Positions 36,258 through 45,552 of a stretch of 64,000 nucleotides of DNA are shown here, in pieces (within the stretch, counting starts at the first letter, position 1; each line of letters opens with the position of its first letter). This DNA comes from Candidatus Dechloromonas phosphorivorans (GTDB lineage: Bacteria > Pseudomonadota > Gammaproteobacteria > Burkholderiales > Rhodocyclaceae). The stretch covers positions 620,001 to 684,000 of the forward strand of contig JADKIP010000012.1 of assembly GCA_016721185.1 (NCBI GenBank), given 5' to 3'. A model generated the notes under the pieces. The model saw nothing but the letters and a program-made list of their open reading frames with translations. It searched no databases and was not told the DNA's origin. A program made the position numbers and the translations under genes.

Positions 36258-37418
36258 CTATAAACGATGGCTTTGGTCGCCCTTGGCAAAGCCACACAGT
36301 TCCGTGTCGATCCCACGGCCAATGGCGATGACCTTGAACAATTCGCCCATCTCGTGCGGCATCAGTAATTTATTCACCGCCCCGGCCGCCCGGATGTAAT
36401 CGAGTGATTCATTGGGCAGCTTGGACAGATGATCCAGGATGCCACAGTTCAGTAAAAACTGCCCTTGGTTGGTATAGCCCAGTAGCGCTAGGCCAGCGCC
36501 ATGAGCGGCCGCAATAATTGCCGTGAAATCAACGTGGACCGTAACATCCTGCAGGCCGGGGAGATAAAACGGATCGGGATGGGCGTGGTGGCGGTAGTGG
36601 CACATCAAGGTGCCGCGCCCGCGCTGCTGATGGTAAAACTCGCGCTGCGGAAAGCCATAGTCGATCAGCAGCAGGGCGCCACAACTCAGGCGATGCGCCC
36701 ATTCCGCCGACCAAGCGCGCGCTGCCAGGCTAATCTCGCTTTCAAAACCCGGTGGTAGTTCATATTTGGTGCCGATTGCTTCGGCTGCAGCGAGCAGGGC
36801 GCCACTGGCCGGGCGTTCGCTCCACGTGAAACATCCGGCTGCATCAACGGCAACACCCCGATTGAAAATGCCATTTTCCCGCCAGGCAACGACTTCAGCC
36901 GGTAGGGCATCAAGCAGCTCGTTGGCCAGCACGACACCGGAAAATGTTTCTGGAAGCCGATCCAGCCAGACGACCCGATCCAGCAAATGGGGCGCTGCCT
37001 TGGCGATGGCTTCTTGCTGGCGTTGGCGCAAATCTGCCGACAGATCAAGAATGGCATATTGATCCGGCAGGCAATCGAGCTGCTCCAGCTCAAGCAAAAG
37101 ATCGGCGGCTAAACGACCTGAACCGGCGCCGACTTCAATAATCTGGCGGGCTGAGAGCAGCATAATCTCTCGAACTTGGGCCGCGACGGTTTGCCCGAAA
37201 AGCCCGGTCATCTCCGGCGCGGTCACGAAGTCACCGGCTGAACCAAATTTTCTGGCGCCTGCTGCGTAGTAACCGAGTCCGGGAGCGTACAGCGCCAGGT
37301 TCATGAAGTGACCAAAGGAAATCCAGCCATCGGCTGCGCCGATTTGCTCAATGATCAACTGCTGGAGTTGCTGGCTGTGGGCGAGCGCTTGTGGGTCGGG
37401 AATGGGGAGCTGGGTCAT
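36258..37418 (-). CDS. MidA/NDUFAF7-family SAM-dependent methyltransferase
   Basis: 386 residues. GHFMNLALYAPGLGYYAAG (about 41-59) and DFVTAPEMTGLFGQTVA (about 66-82) are the family hallmarks, with SAM-binding IIEVGAGSGRLAADLL near 94-109 and GVVLANELLDALPAEVV near 160. The mitochondrial relative methylates an arginine of complex I subunit NDUFS2; the bacterial target is unproven. Starts at 37418. It carries an imperfect parS-like site. Converges with the poly-G gene (4-base gap). Confidence 0.88.
   Translation of the reverse strand: MTQLPIPDPQALAHSQQLQQLIIEQIGAADGWISFGHFMNLALYAPGLGYYAAGARKFGSAGDFVTAPEMTGLFGQTVAAQVREIMLLSARQIIEVGAGSGRLAADLLLELEQLDCLPDQYAILDLSADLRQRQQEAIAKAAPHLLDRVVWLDRLPETFSGVVLANELLDALPAEVVAWRENGIFNRGVAVDAAGCFTWSERPASGALLAAAEAIGTKYELPPGFESEISLAARAWSAEWAHRLSCGALLLIDYGFPQREFYHQQRGRGTLMCHYRHHAHPDPFYLPGLQDVTVHVDFTAIIAAAHGAGLALLGYTNQGQFLLNCGILDHLSKLPNESLDYIRAAGAVNKLLMPHEMGELFKVIAIGRGIDTELCGFAKGDQSHRL
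36818..36833 (+). promoter_or_regulatory. Weaker parS-like site within the MidA-like gene
   Basis: CGCTCCACGTGAAACA matches the ParB site consensus TGTTNCACGTGAAACA except at bases 1 and 3. The central CCACGTGAAAC is intact. ParB binding is plausible but weaker than at 53113. Confidence 0.4.
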
Positions 37419-37515
37419 GATGCCTCGCTAAAACGCGGATTTTAGCTGTCGAAGCCGCCGAATCATCGCCTTGATGTGCTATTTTTTCATCTTGTTCCAG
37501 GCCGGAAGTCGATCG

Positions 37516-38706
37516 ATGCGCGTTAAGCAAATAATTACTCGGAATGTGGGCGAGCTGACGGGCAAATTGACGCAAAAGGCGACGGAAGCACTGACCGAAC
37601 CCCTGACTGCCAAACTGGCCGAACTCAAAGCAATCGAGCCCAATTTATTGTTGGTCTTCGGCGCGGTTGAGCATTTCACGGCAATGCCGCTGCATCAGAC
37701 ATTGCGTAATGCTTTTCCCGATACCCACTTGATTGGCTGCTCAACGGCCGGCGAAATTACCTCGCAGGGTGTCGAAGAGGGAAGTTGTACGATTACCGCC
37801 CTGCATTTCGACAAAGTCGAGCTAATTCAAGCTGCTACCCGCCTTGCCGGCATGGATGATTCTTATGGGGCCGGTCAGCGGATTGGCGAGCAGCTTGCTG
37901 CGGTCAACCTTAAATCCGTGCTTGTTTTCGGGCCCGGTGTGAAGATCAACGGCAGCGGGCTGGTGAATGGCATCGCCAGCATTATTGGTGACGCCATCCC
38001 AATTACCGGTGGATTGGCGGGTGACAATGGCGCCTTTAAACAGACTTTTACGCTAGGTGACGCCGGTATTGCTGACGACAGCGTGGTTGCCATTGGCTTC
38101 TGTGGTGAACAGCTCCGTTTTGGCCACGGTTCTTTCGGTGGTTGGGAGCCTTTTGGTCCCGCTCGCAAGGTGACGCGTTGCGAAGGCAACATTCTTTATG
38201 AACTCGATAGTGAGCCGGCGCTGGCAGTTTATAAACGTTATCTGGGCGATCACGCCAAAGACTTGCCGGCTTCCGGGCTGCTTTTCCCCTTCGCCATGCT
38301 CGGCGAAGACCACAGCGCCATCGGCTTGATCCGCACCATTCTGGGGATTGATGAAGTGACGGGCAGCCTGACGTTGGCTGGGGAAATCAATGTTGATGGC
38401 TATTTGAAGCTGATGCACTCAAGTACCGACAAACTGGTCAATGGCGCCGAAGCGGCGGCACAAGCGGCTGCCATGATGTTCGACACGCCCGGCGAGCGTC
38501 TGGCGATTCTGGTTAGCTGCGTCGGTCGCAAGCTGGTGATGGGTAGCCGGGTCGATGAAGAAGTGGAAGCCGTGGGCGAGGTTTTCGGCAACAAGGCCGT
38601 GCTGACCGGTTTTTACTCGTACGGCGAAATCAGTCCCTTTACACCGGGGGCGTCCTGCAAGCTCCATAACCAGACGATGACCATTACCTGTCTGGGCGAG
38701 GCCTGA
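37516..38706 (+). CDS. FIST-domain sensory protein
   Basis: 396 residues made of FIST_N (about 15-215, with LIGCSTAGEITSQG near 72-85 and ITGGLAGDNGAF near 157-168) and FIST_C (about 225-370). FIST domains are predicted to sense small ligands such as amino acids and are often next to, or fused with, signalling proteins. Here it is 12 bases upstream of a hybrid histidine kinase, so the pair is probably a ligand-sensing module. Start 37516 has GGAAG ahead of it. Contains an exact 11-mer copy. Confidence 0.9.
   Translation: MRVKQIITRNVGELTGKLTQKATEALTEPLTAKLAELKAIEPNLLLVFGAVEHFTAMPLHQTLRNAFPDTHLIGCSTAGEITSQGVEEGSCTITALHFDKVELIQAATRLAGMDDSYGAGQRIGEQLAAVNLKSVLVFGPGVKINGSGLVNGIASIIGDAIPITGGLAGDNGAFKQTFTLGDAGIADDSVVAIGFCGEQLRFGHGSFGGWEPFGPARKVTRCEGNILYELDSEPALAVYKRYLGDHAKDLPASGLLFPFAMLGEDHSAIGLIRTILGIDEVTGSLTLAGEINVDGYLKLMHSSTDKLVNGAEAAAQAAAMMFDTPGERLAILVSCVGRKLVMGSRVDEEVEAVGEVFGNKAVLTGFYSYGEISPFTPGASCKLHNQTMTITCLGEA
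37898..37908 (-). repeat. USS-like 11-mer (CTGCGGTCAAC on plus), copy 9
   Basis: Exact copy inside the FIST gene, extended to TTGCTGCGGTCAACC (Ala-Ala-Val-Asn). TTAAAT follows after 1 base and TTTT 16 bases past the core. Confidence 0.75.
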
Positions 38707-38718
38707 GCGCTGTCAATC

Positions 38719-41700
38719 ATGCAGAAAACCCTCCTTCGCCAGCTAAAGCGCAGTTTTAACGTCGGTGACGAGGCCGAGTTGAATACTTGGCTGGCAAATA
38801 TGCAGACGGCGGCAAAGGCAGACCCTTCCCTGCGTGGTTTGCTCGATGGTTTCGGTGATTTTATCGAACGTGTCGGATCTTCTTATGAGCAATACGAGCG
38901 CGATCTTGATTTGCGGACGCGCAGTCTGGAGATTTCCTCGGCCGAGCTTTCGGGAAGCAATGAAAAGCTGCGCCGGGAACTGATCGAGCGAGAAGGCGCA
39001 CTCGCTTCCTTGCGCGGGGTGATGCGTAGCCTGCGGGCCAATGTTGATTCGGTGAATGTGACCGATGTATTTGCCGATGATGACATCGCTGCCTTGTCCC
39101 GACGGATTGGTGAATTGGTCGCCGAAAGCGAACAGGGGCGTCGAGCCCTGATTGATCAGAAGTTTGCGCTGGATCAGCATGCGATCGTCAGCATGACGGA
39201 CTCGGCTGGCACGATTATTTATGCCAACGACCGCTTCTGCGAGATTAGTGGCTATTCACGGGAAGCGTTGATTGGGCACAATCATCGCATGATCAAGTCG
39301 GACGTTCACCCACCGGTGGTATTCCAGGACATGTGGGGCACGATTTCATTGGGCGGCGTCTGGCATGGCGAAATCTGTAACCGTGCCCGCGACGGTCACC
39401 TCTACTGGGTGAGTGCGACCATCGTGCCGCTCTTCGGCGATGATGGCCGACCGGCGCAATACATCGGTATCCGGACCGACATCAGCGATCGAAAACGCAT
39501 GGAGAGCGAGCTTTCCGAGCAACTTCACCTAGTTGAGGAGTTGATCGATGTGATCCCGCTTCCCGTTTACTTGAAAGATTGCGCCGGCCGTTACCTGCGG
39601 ATCAACCGTGCTTTCGAGAGCTTCTTTGGTGTCCAGCGGGAGTCCCTGATCGGACTGACCGTACTCGACCTGCTCTCGCCGGAAGATGCCCGCCTGCATA
39701 CCGAAAAAGATGCCGCCCTGTTGGCGAGCCGGGGTGCCCAGACCTACGAGGCGGTTGTTCATGGGCGCGATGGGCAGCGCCACGACACCATTTATCGCAA
39801 GGCCGTGCTGACCCAACGCGATGGTCGTATTTCCGGCCTGCTTGGCACCATTATCGACATTACAACGCGTAAGCAAGCTGAGGTTGAAATCCTCAAAGCC
39901 AAGGAAGCAGCGGAATCAGCCAGTCGCGCCAAGAGTGATTTTCTGGCCAACATGAGCCACGAAATCCGTACACCGATGAATGGCATCATCGGCATGACCG
40001 AATTAACGCTCGATACCGCGTTGACCGAAGAACAGCGCGAGTCCCTGAATATTGTCCAATCCTCGGCTGAGTCGCTACTTACGATCATCAATGACATTCT
40101 CGATTTTTCAAAGATCGAGGCTGGCAAGCTGCAGATCGAGAAAATTTCCTTCAATCTCCATCGCGTTATCGCCGAAACGCTTAAAACATTGGCCTTGCGG
40201 GCTCACGAAAAAAATCTTGAATTGGTCAGTGAGGTCATGCCTGAGGTGCCGCGCCAAGTGCTTGGCGACCCCAGCCGTATTCGCCAGGTACTGCTCAATT
40301 TGCTCGGTAACGCCATTAAATTCACCGAAAAAGGTGAAATTGCTGTGTGCACCCAACTGATCTCCCTGCCCGGCGGTGAGACGGGCATCCATTTTTCAGT
40401 CAGTGACACCGGCATCGGGATCGCCTTAGATAAACAAGGCTTGATTTTTGAAAGCTTTGCCCAGGAGGATTCCTCAACGACCCGGCGTTATGGGGGCACC
40501 GGCCTCGGACTATCGATCTCCCGCCGCCTGGTTGCGCTGATGGGCGGCGAGATGTGGCTGGAAAGCCAAATTGATCGTGGCAGTACCTTCCATTTTTCAG
40601 TCAAATTAGCGGTTGATGAGCAGCCGCCGCAAGCGATCACTGAAAAAATTGAATTGCGTGGCCGCTCTTTGCTGATTGTTGATGACAACGCCACCAACCG
40701 GCATGTCCTGAGTCGCATGCTTGCCTCATGGGATATCAAAGTACAGGATGCCGAGTCAGGGGACGTTGCGCTTGAAATCATGCGCCATGCCGAGCAGACG
40801 TTTGATTGCATCATTCTTGATGCTCAAATGCCGGAAATGGACGGCTACGAACTGGCTCAGCGCCTGCGGGCCGAGCATTCCCAACTTCCGCCGATGTTGA
40901 TGTTGTCTTCCAGCGCAATGCGCGGCGATGGCCAACGCTGCCAGGATGCAGGGATTGCCGGTTTCTTCGCAAAACCTATTTTGGCGGATGAATTGCTGGC
41001 CGCCCTTCACCGGATTTTTGGTGGTGAAGAGACGCAGTCAAATACACAGCAGCCCTTGATCAACCGCCATGCCTTACGTGAATTGCAGCCGCAACTCGAT
41101 ATCTTGCTGGTCGAAGACCACCCGATAAATCAGAAGCTGGCGCTCAGTCTGCTGGAAAAATGGGGCCATCGCGCAACCTTGGTCAGCAATGGGCTGGAAG
41201 CACTCGCTTGTCTCGCCGACCGTCGTTTCGATCTGATCCTGATGGATATACAGATGCCCGTGATGGGCGGTGTTGAGGCGACGTTGCGAATCCGTGAATT
41301 GGAGGCGACGAAGCAACTACTCCGGACACCGATTATCGCGATGACCGCAGCAGCTATGCAGGGTGACCGCGAAGCTTGTATTGAGGCAGGTATGGACGAA
41401 TACATTTCGAAACCGATCAAGGCCCGGGAACTGCTCGAAAAGCTGCTTGCCTTCGGCGGGGGGATTAGTGGTCATGGGCGTGTGGTGCCAGCATTTGACT
41501 ATGGTGTCGCGCTACAAACGAGCGACCGGGAAACAGTAGAAATCATTGCTGGTGTATTTCTCGACACTTGGCAACGCGACATCCAGCGTTTGCGCGAAGG
41601 TGCCGAGCAAGGTGATGCTGCATTGACTGAGCGAACTGCCCACAGTTTCAAGGGGGCGCTGGCCAGCTTTGCGGCTGAGCCTGCGGTGAGGGTTGCTGCA

Positions 41701-41826
41701 GATATTGAGGTGCGAGCGCGGAATCGCCGACTGACCGGCATTTCGGCCGAAATTGATTCGCTGGAGCGGGAAATTGAGGTTCTGGTGCCACATCTAAAAA
41801 TCGTTGCAGTCAGTGTCTCAGGGTAA
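38719..41826 (+). CDS. BarA-type hybrid sensor histidine kinase (PAS-PAS-HisKA-HATPase-REC-REC-Hpt)
   Basis: 1035 residues, cytoplasmic (no membrane segment). Order: N-terminal helical region to about 150, PAS 1 (about 150-260, ending YIGIRTDISDRKRME), PAS 2 (about 270-385), HisKA with phospho-His414 in NMSHEIRTPMNG, HATPase with GGTGLGLSISRRLV near 593, receiver 1 with Asp701 (LDAQMPEMDG), receiver 2 with Asp843 (MDIQMPVMGG), and C-terminal Hpt with His975 (AHSFKGAL). All phosphorelay residues are intact. The input is probably the FIST protein upstream, and no dedicated output regulator is adjacent. Confidence 0.95.
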   Translation: MQKTLLRQLKRSFNVGDEAELNTWLANMQTAAKADPSLRGLLDGFGDFIERVGSSYEQYERDLDLRTRSLEISSAELSGSNEKLRRELIEREGALASLRGVMRSLRANVDSVNVTDVFADDDIAALSRRIGELVAESEQGRRALIDQKFALDQHAIVSMTDSAGTIIYANDRFCEISGYSREALIGHNHRMIKSDVHPPVVFQDMWGTISLGGVWHGEICNRARDGHLYWVSATIVPLFGDDGRPAQYIGIRTDISDRKRMESELSEQLHLVEELIDVIPLPVYLKDCAGRYLRINRAFESFFGVQRESLIGLTVLDLLSPEDARLHTEKDAALLASRGAQTYEAVVHGRDGQRHDTIYRKAVLTQRDGRISGLLGTIIDITTRKQAEVEILKAKEAAESASRAKSDFLANMSHEIRTPMNGIIGMTELTLDTALTEEQRESLNIVQSSAESLLTIINDILDFSKIEAGKLQIEKISFNLHRVIAETLKTLALRAHEKNLELVSEVMPEVPRQVLGDPSRIRQVLLNLLGNAIKFTEKGEIAVCTQLISLPGGETGIHFSVSDTGIGIALDKQGLIFESFAQEDSSTTRRYGGTGLGLSISRRLVALMGGEMWLESQIDRGSTFHFSVKLAVDEQPPQAITEKIELRGRSLLIVDDNATNRHVLSRMLASWDIKVQDAESGDVALEIMRHAEQTFDCIILDAQMPEMDGYELAQRLRAEHSQLPPMLMLSSSAMRGDGQRCQDAGIAGFFAKPILADELLAALHRIFGGEETQSNTQQPLINRHALRELQPQLDILLVEDHPINQKLALSLLEKWGHRATLVSNGLEALACLADRRFDLILMDIQMPVMGGVEATLRIRELEATKQLLRTPIIAMTAAAMQGDREACIEAGMDEYISKPIKARELLEKLLAFGGGISGHGRVVPAFDYGVALQTSDRETVEIIAGVFLDTWQRDIQRLREGAEQGDAALTERTAHSFKGALASFAAEPAVRVAADIEVRARNRRLTGISAEIDSLEREIEVLVPHLKIVAVSVSG

Positions 41827-41843
41827 ACTGCTTGTTTTTCACG

Positions 41844-41854
41844 GTTGACCGCAG
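41844..41854 (+). repeat. USS-like 11-mer GTTGACCGCAG, copy 10 (intergenic)
   Basis: Exact copy in the 76-base gap between the hybrid kinase and ttcA. On the complement, GAAAAA is 3 bases and TTTA 16 bases past the core. Confidence 0.75.
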
Positions 41855-41902
41855 TAATTGATTTCTCGCGCTCGGTGAGGATTTACGCGGTCCCAGGTAC
41901 CC

Positions 41903-42766
41903 ATGACCCCCTCAAACAACTTGCAAAAACTCCGCAAATTCCTTGAAAGCCGAACCGGCAAAGCCATCGGCGATTACAACATGATCGAGGACGGCGATAC
42001 CGTTCTCGTTTGTTGCTCGGGTGGCAAGGATTCCTACACGCTGCTCGCCATGCTGATGGCGTTGCAAAAACGGGCGCCGATCAATTTCCGCCTGATTGCG
42101 ATGAATCTCGACCAGAAGCAGCCTGGCTTCCCGGCCGAAATCTTGCCCGCCTACTTTGAGTCAATCGGTATTGAGTACCGCATCGTTGAAGCCGACACTT
42201 ACTCGGTGGTCAAGGAAAAAATTCCTGAAGGGAAAACCACCTGCTCGCTCTGTTCAAGACTGCGTCGCGGCGTAATTTACCGGACGGCAAAAGAGTTGGG
42301 TGCCAACAAGATTGCGCTCGGCCACCATCGCGACGACATGGTTCACACCCTGTTCCTCAACATGCTGTTTGGTGGCAAGTTGAAAGCGATGCCACCGAAG
42401 CTGGTTACCGACGATAAGGCCCATGTGGTCATTCGGCCGCTTGCTTATTGTGCCGAGAGTCAGATTGCCAAGTTTGCGCGCGGCATGGAATTTCCGATTA
42501 TTCCCTGCAACCTTTGTGGTTCGCAGGACAACATGCAGCGCCAGAAAATCCGCGAAATGATGGCCGCTTGGGATCGGCGCTTCCCCGGGCGCACGGAATC
42601 GGTTTTTTCTGCCATGCAAAATGTAGTTCCTTCACACCTTGCGGATAATTCGCTGTTCGACTTTCCCGGGCTAACCCTTGATACGCCCGTGGAAGAGGGT
42701 GATATTGCATTTGATATTCCCGAAATGCCGATTAGCGGGATGATTGAGATAAGCCAAGAAGCATAA
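41903..42766 (+). CDS. ttcA: tRNA 2-thiocytidine-32 synthetase TtcA
   Basis: Fe-S, ATP-dependent enzyme thiolating C32 of certain tRNAs; 287 residues. PP-loop SGGKDS near residues 38-43 after LVCC, and the cysteine pairs CSLC (near 115) and CNLC (near 198) that hold the 4Fe-4S cluster. YNMIEDGDTVLVCCSGGKDS is typical. It stands between unrelated signalling genes. Confidence 0.95.
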   Translation: MTPSNNLQKLRKFLESRTGKAIGDYNMIEDGDTVLVCCSGGKDSYTLLAMLMALQKRAPINFRLIAMNLDQKQPGFPAEILPAYFESIGIEYRIVEADTYSVVKEKIPEGKTTCSLCSRLRRGVIYRTAKELGANKIALGHHRDDMVHTLFLNMLFGGKLKAMPPKLVTDDKAHVVIRPLAYCAESQIAKFARGMEFPIIPCNLCGSQDNMQRQKIREMMAAWDRRFPGRTESVFSAMQNVVPSHLADNSLFDFPGLTLDTPVEEGDIAFDIPEMPISGMIEISQEA

Positions 42767-42830
42767 TGCGGGGGGTACCCCGTTCGTCATATAATCAACT
42801 GTTGATTAAACCAAAAATAGCTAGCTTTCG

Positions 42831-43727
42831 ATGAGTCTCAGTCCCAGAAAACTGATCGTAATGTTTGCCGATGTTTCCGGCAGTGCCGGGCTATTCGAGC
42901 GGCTCGGCGATACCGAGGCCATGTATGCGGTTGAGCGTTGTCTGAAACGGATGAATCGCTCGATCGATGGCTATCGCGGCCGTACTGTTCAGATCGTGGG
43001 AGACGAACTGCTGGCGACCTTTGAGTCGGCAGAGGATGCCTGCCAGGCGGCTATCGACATGCAGCAGCGGATCGCTGATTTGCCGCCGGTTTCCGGCCTC
43101 AAGCTAACGATCCGAATTGGTTTGCATGCGGGTCTAGTCTTTGAAGAGGACGACAAACTGAGCGGTGACGTGGTCAACAACGCCGCAAGGATTGCCGGTA
43201 TCGCACGGCGTGACCAGATTCTGGGGAGTTCAAGCCTGGTCGCTGAATTGCCAACGCCCGGTGTGATTTCAGTCAGACCGGTTCCCGAACTTGGCGTAGT
43301 GCCTGAGAATGGTATTGAACTGGCGCTATTTCGGATCGACTGGCCGGGCCACGAGAGCGGTGTGATGATGCCTTCACCCTTGGGGCCTTCCAGTGTGTTG
43401 CCGGTCGACCGTTTCTGTGTGCGCTATCACGGCAAGGCATTCTTACTGGATGCCAAGACACCAATCTTGACACTCGGTCGCGACTTGGCTTGCAAGTTGG
43501 TCATTGAAGATCGTAAGGCATCAAGAAAACACGGCCGCATCGAAAAGCGCGGAGATGACTATTATCTGGTCGATATGAGCACTAACGGCAGTTTCGTCAG
43601 TCGTTCAGGGCAACCGGAAGTCATGGTTCGGCACCAGGAAATCCTGCTTGGTGGCAGCGGTCGGATTTGTTTTGGCAGTTCGGGCAACGACCCAACTGCT
43701 GACTGTGCTGATTTCGAGCACTTGTAA
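42831..43727 (+). CDS. Class III adenylate/guanylate cyclase fused to an FHA domain
   Basis: 298 residues. N-terminal cyclase catalytic domain (about 5-180) with metal-binding Asp14 (MFADVSGSAGLFE) and Asp58 (VGDELLATF), and VVNNAARIAGIA near 110-121 (transition-state Asn/Arg region). C-terminal FHA domain (about 205-290) with LGRDLACKLVIEDRKASRKHGRIE and STNGSF, which binds phosphothreonine. A kinase signal might control or localise nucleotide synthesis; cAMP versus cGMP is not predictable with confidence. Confidence 0.9.
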   Translation: MSLSPRKLIVMFADVSGSAGLFERLGDTEAMYAVERCLKRMNRSIDGYRGRTVQIVGDELLATFESAEDACQAAIDMQQRIADLPPVSGLKLTIRIGLHAGLVFEEDDKLSGDVVNNAARIAGIARRDQILGSSSLVAELPTPGVISVRPVPELGVVPENGIELALFRIDWPGHESGVMMPSPLGPSSVLPVDRFCVRYHGKAFLLDAKTPILTLGRDLACKLVIEDRKASRKHGRIEKRGDDYYLVDMSTNGSFVSRSGQPEVMVRHQEILLGGSGRICFGSSGNDPTADCADFEHL

Positions 43728-43732
43728 ACGAT

Positions 43733-43758
43733 AACTAGCCATTCGAGAATGGCTAGTT
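43733..43758. terminator. Hairpin between converging cyclase and psiF-like genes
   Basis: Perfect 12-bp stem AACTAGCCATTC / GAATGGCTAGTT around GA, placed between convergent genes. It lacks a T tract, so efficiency is uncertain. Confidence 0.6.
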
Positions 43759-43790
43759 GCATGGTGAGTCAAACTGACGCCAGCGAGAAA

Positions 43791-44060
43791 TTATTTTGCC
43801 GCTGCGGGTGCCTGAGCATCAGCCATACATTTCTTCATGTAGCTATTCTTGGCGGCGCCAGCCAGCTTCTTTTCCTGGGCTGTGGCAGCACAGGCAGAAT
43901 TTTCAGGTGGTGCTTTCGCATCAGCTTCGCATTTTTTCATGAAACTGTTTTTGGCGGCACCGGCCAGTTTTTTCTCGGCGGCGCGGCTGGCGCAGTCGTC
44001 AGCGGCATAGACAGATGTGGCAGCAAATGAAATGAGCAGCAAGCTAATCAGTTTATTCAT
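43791..44060 (-). CDS. PsiF-repeat secreted small protein
   Basis: 89 residues with signal peptide MNKLISLLLISFAATSVYA (cleavage near 19) and two PsiF repeats, each KKLAGAAKNS(F/Y)MKKC(E/M)AD, around residues 29-47 and 64-81. PsiF was named for phosphate-starvation induction in E. coli; its function is unknown. An AGGGG site precedes the ATG at 44060. Separated from hprK by 46 bases. Confidence 0.85.
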   Translation of the reverse strand: MNKLISLLLISFAATSVYAADDCASRAAEKKLAGAAKNSFMKKCEADAKAPPENSACAATAQEKKLAGAAKNSYMKKCMADAQAPAAAK

Positions 44061-44106
44061 TGGTTTGTCCCCTTGAGGTTGGAAATGCCAGCCAACTATC
44101 GACGTT

Positions 44107-45042
44107 TCACGTATCTTCGTCAAGCATCATCCGTTGTTGCCGGTCGGTAAAATCTTGCATGCTGTCGATACCGCGTAACTGAAGAATGGTGTTGCGAACA
44201 GCAGCTTCGAGCAGAACAGCAAGATTGCGTCCGGCTGCCACTGGAATAACCACCTTGCGGACCGGCACCCCTAGCACTTCCTGCGTCTGCGCATCGAGCG
44301 GCAAGCGCGGTGCTTCATCCGAGGCCAGCGTTTTCTGCAAATGGACGATCAGCTTGAGTTTCATCTTCCGGCGGGAGGCAGTTTTGCCGAAAATGGTGCG
44401 GATATTGAGCAAGCCCAGGCCGCGTACTTCAAGAAAGTCGCGCAGCATGCCTGGGCAGCGCCCCTCAATCGTCGTTGGCGCAATCCGCGCCATCTCGACC
44501 ACATCATCGGCAACCAGCCCATGACCGCGCGAAATGAGTTCCAGCGCAAGTTCGGATTTGCCGACACCGGAATGGCCGGTGATCAGAACACCCATGCCAA
44601 GCACATCCATGAAGACCCCGTGCAAGTTGACCGTGTCGGCGAGCCGGGCTGACAGATAGATACGTAACTGGTCAATGACCGCCGAGCAGGGCTTTGGCGA
44701 GACAATCAGCGGCGTGTCGGATTGAGTGCAGGCGTCGAGCAAGGTTGCCGGTGGTGACAAGCCATCGCCAACAATAATGGCAGGGGGCTGGGCAAGGAGA
44801 AGGTCGAGGAAAACCTGGCTGAAGCGGCGCTCACCGATGCGCAGGGCCCAGTCGTATTCGGCCTGTCCCATCACTTGCAGGCGCTCTGGGTGGATGATGT
44901 TGATGTGGCCAACCACATCAGCGCCGAAATTGTTGGAAACCTTGATTTCGATACGGCGATCGGCCTGATGGCCGATGACCCAGCTCAACAAAAGTTTTTC
45001 GCGGTTATCTTCGTAAAGCTGAACCAGACTGATGTTGCGCAC
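44107..45042 (-). CDS. hprK: HPr kinase/phosphorylase
   Basis: Bifunctional enzyme phosphorylating HPr on serine and reversing it; 311 residues. Walker A GHSGVGKS at residues 156-163, with the C-terminal signature EVRGLGLLNIRTIFG near 210. In betaproteobacteria it is encoded with ptsN as part of the PTS-Ntr branch controlling carbon and nitrogen metabolism instead of sugar uptake. Nine bases separate it from ptsN. Confidence 0.96.
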   Translation of the reverse strand: MRNISLVQLYEDNREKLLLSWVIGHQADRRIEIKVSNNFGADVVGHINIIHPERLQVMGQAEYDWALRIGERRFSQVFLDLLLAQPPAIIVGDGLSPPATLLDACTQSDTPLIVSPKPCSAVIDQLRIYLSARLADTVNLHGVFMDVLGMGVLITGHSGVGKSELALELISRGHGLVADDVVEMARIAPTTIEGRCPGMLRDFLEVRGLGLLNIRTIFGKTASRRKMKLKLIVHLQKTLASDEAPRLPLDAQTQEVLGVPVRKVVIPVAAGRNLAVLLEAAVRNTILQLRGIDSMQDFTDRQQRMMLDEDT

Positions 45043-45051
45043 GGTACTGAC

Positions 45052-45498
45052 TCAAGTCTGGAAAAGGCTAAGTATGGTAGCTGTGTCCGCTGCGGTCTGC
45101 AGGCTTTCACGGAAGGCACGATCGGAAAAGCGCTGGGCTAATTCGGAGAGAATCTGCAGATGTTCTTCTGTGGCTTGTTCCGGCACAAGAAGTACGAACA
45201 ACAAATTAACCGGACGTCCATCCGGGGAATCGAAAGGTACCGGTGAGGCGAGCCGCAAAAACGCGCCAGCTGCCTGTTTCAGGCCTTTGATACGGCCGTG
45301 CGGAATGGCAACGCCCTGGCCAAGACCGGTGGAACCCAGTTTTTCACGGGCAAAAAGGCTGTCGAATATCACTGATCGGGCAAGCCCGAGTTGTGTTTCA
45401 AAAAGTACGCCAGCCTGTTCGAATACCCGTTTTTTACTGCCAACGTCGAGGTCAAGAATAACCTGTGACGGGGACAGGATGTTTGATAAGGGATTCAT
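45052..45498 (-). CDS. ptsN: PTS nitrogen-regulatory enzyme IIA (EIIA-Ntr)
   Basis: 148 residues of the EIIA fructose/mannitol fold. Phospho-His67 lies in GVAIPHGRIKGL. Receives phosphate from NPr/HPr and regulates potassium and nitrogen functions in proteobacteria. First gene of ptsN-hprK, after a terminator that separates it from hpf. Confidence 0.95.
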   Translation of the reverse strand: MNPLSNILSPSQVILDLDVGSKKRVFEQAGVLFETQLGLARSVIFDSLFAREKLGSTGLGQGVAIPHGRIKGLKQAAGAFLRLASPVPFDSPDGRPVNLLFVLLVPEQATEEHLQILSELAQRFSDRAFRESLQTAADTATILSLFQT

Positions 45499-45510
45499 AG
45501 GGGGATTCTG

Positions 45511-45543
45511 AAAAAGAAAGGCCGCAGCATCAAGGCTGCGGCC
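45511..45543 (-). terminator. Rho-independent terminator after hpf
   Basis: Stem GGCCGCAGC (45520-45528) with GCTGCGGCC (45535-45543), loop of 6; on the minus strand it is followed by CTTTCTTTTT. Ends the rpoN-hpf transcript before ptsN. Confidence 0.82.
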
Positions 45544-45552
45544 GATCTGTGC

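Noticed and set aside
44104..44114. GTTTCACGT near the hprK end as a parS
   Set aside because: Half-site only; the right arm is absent.
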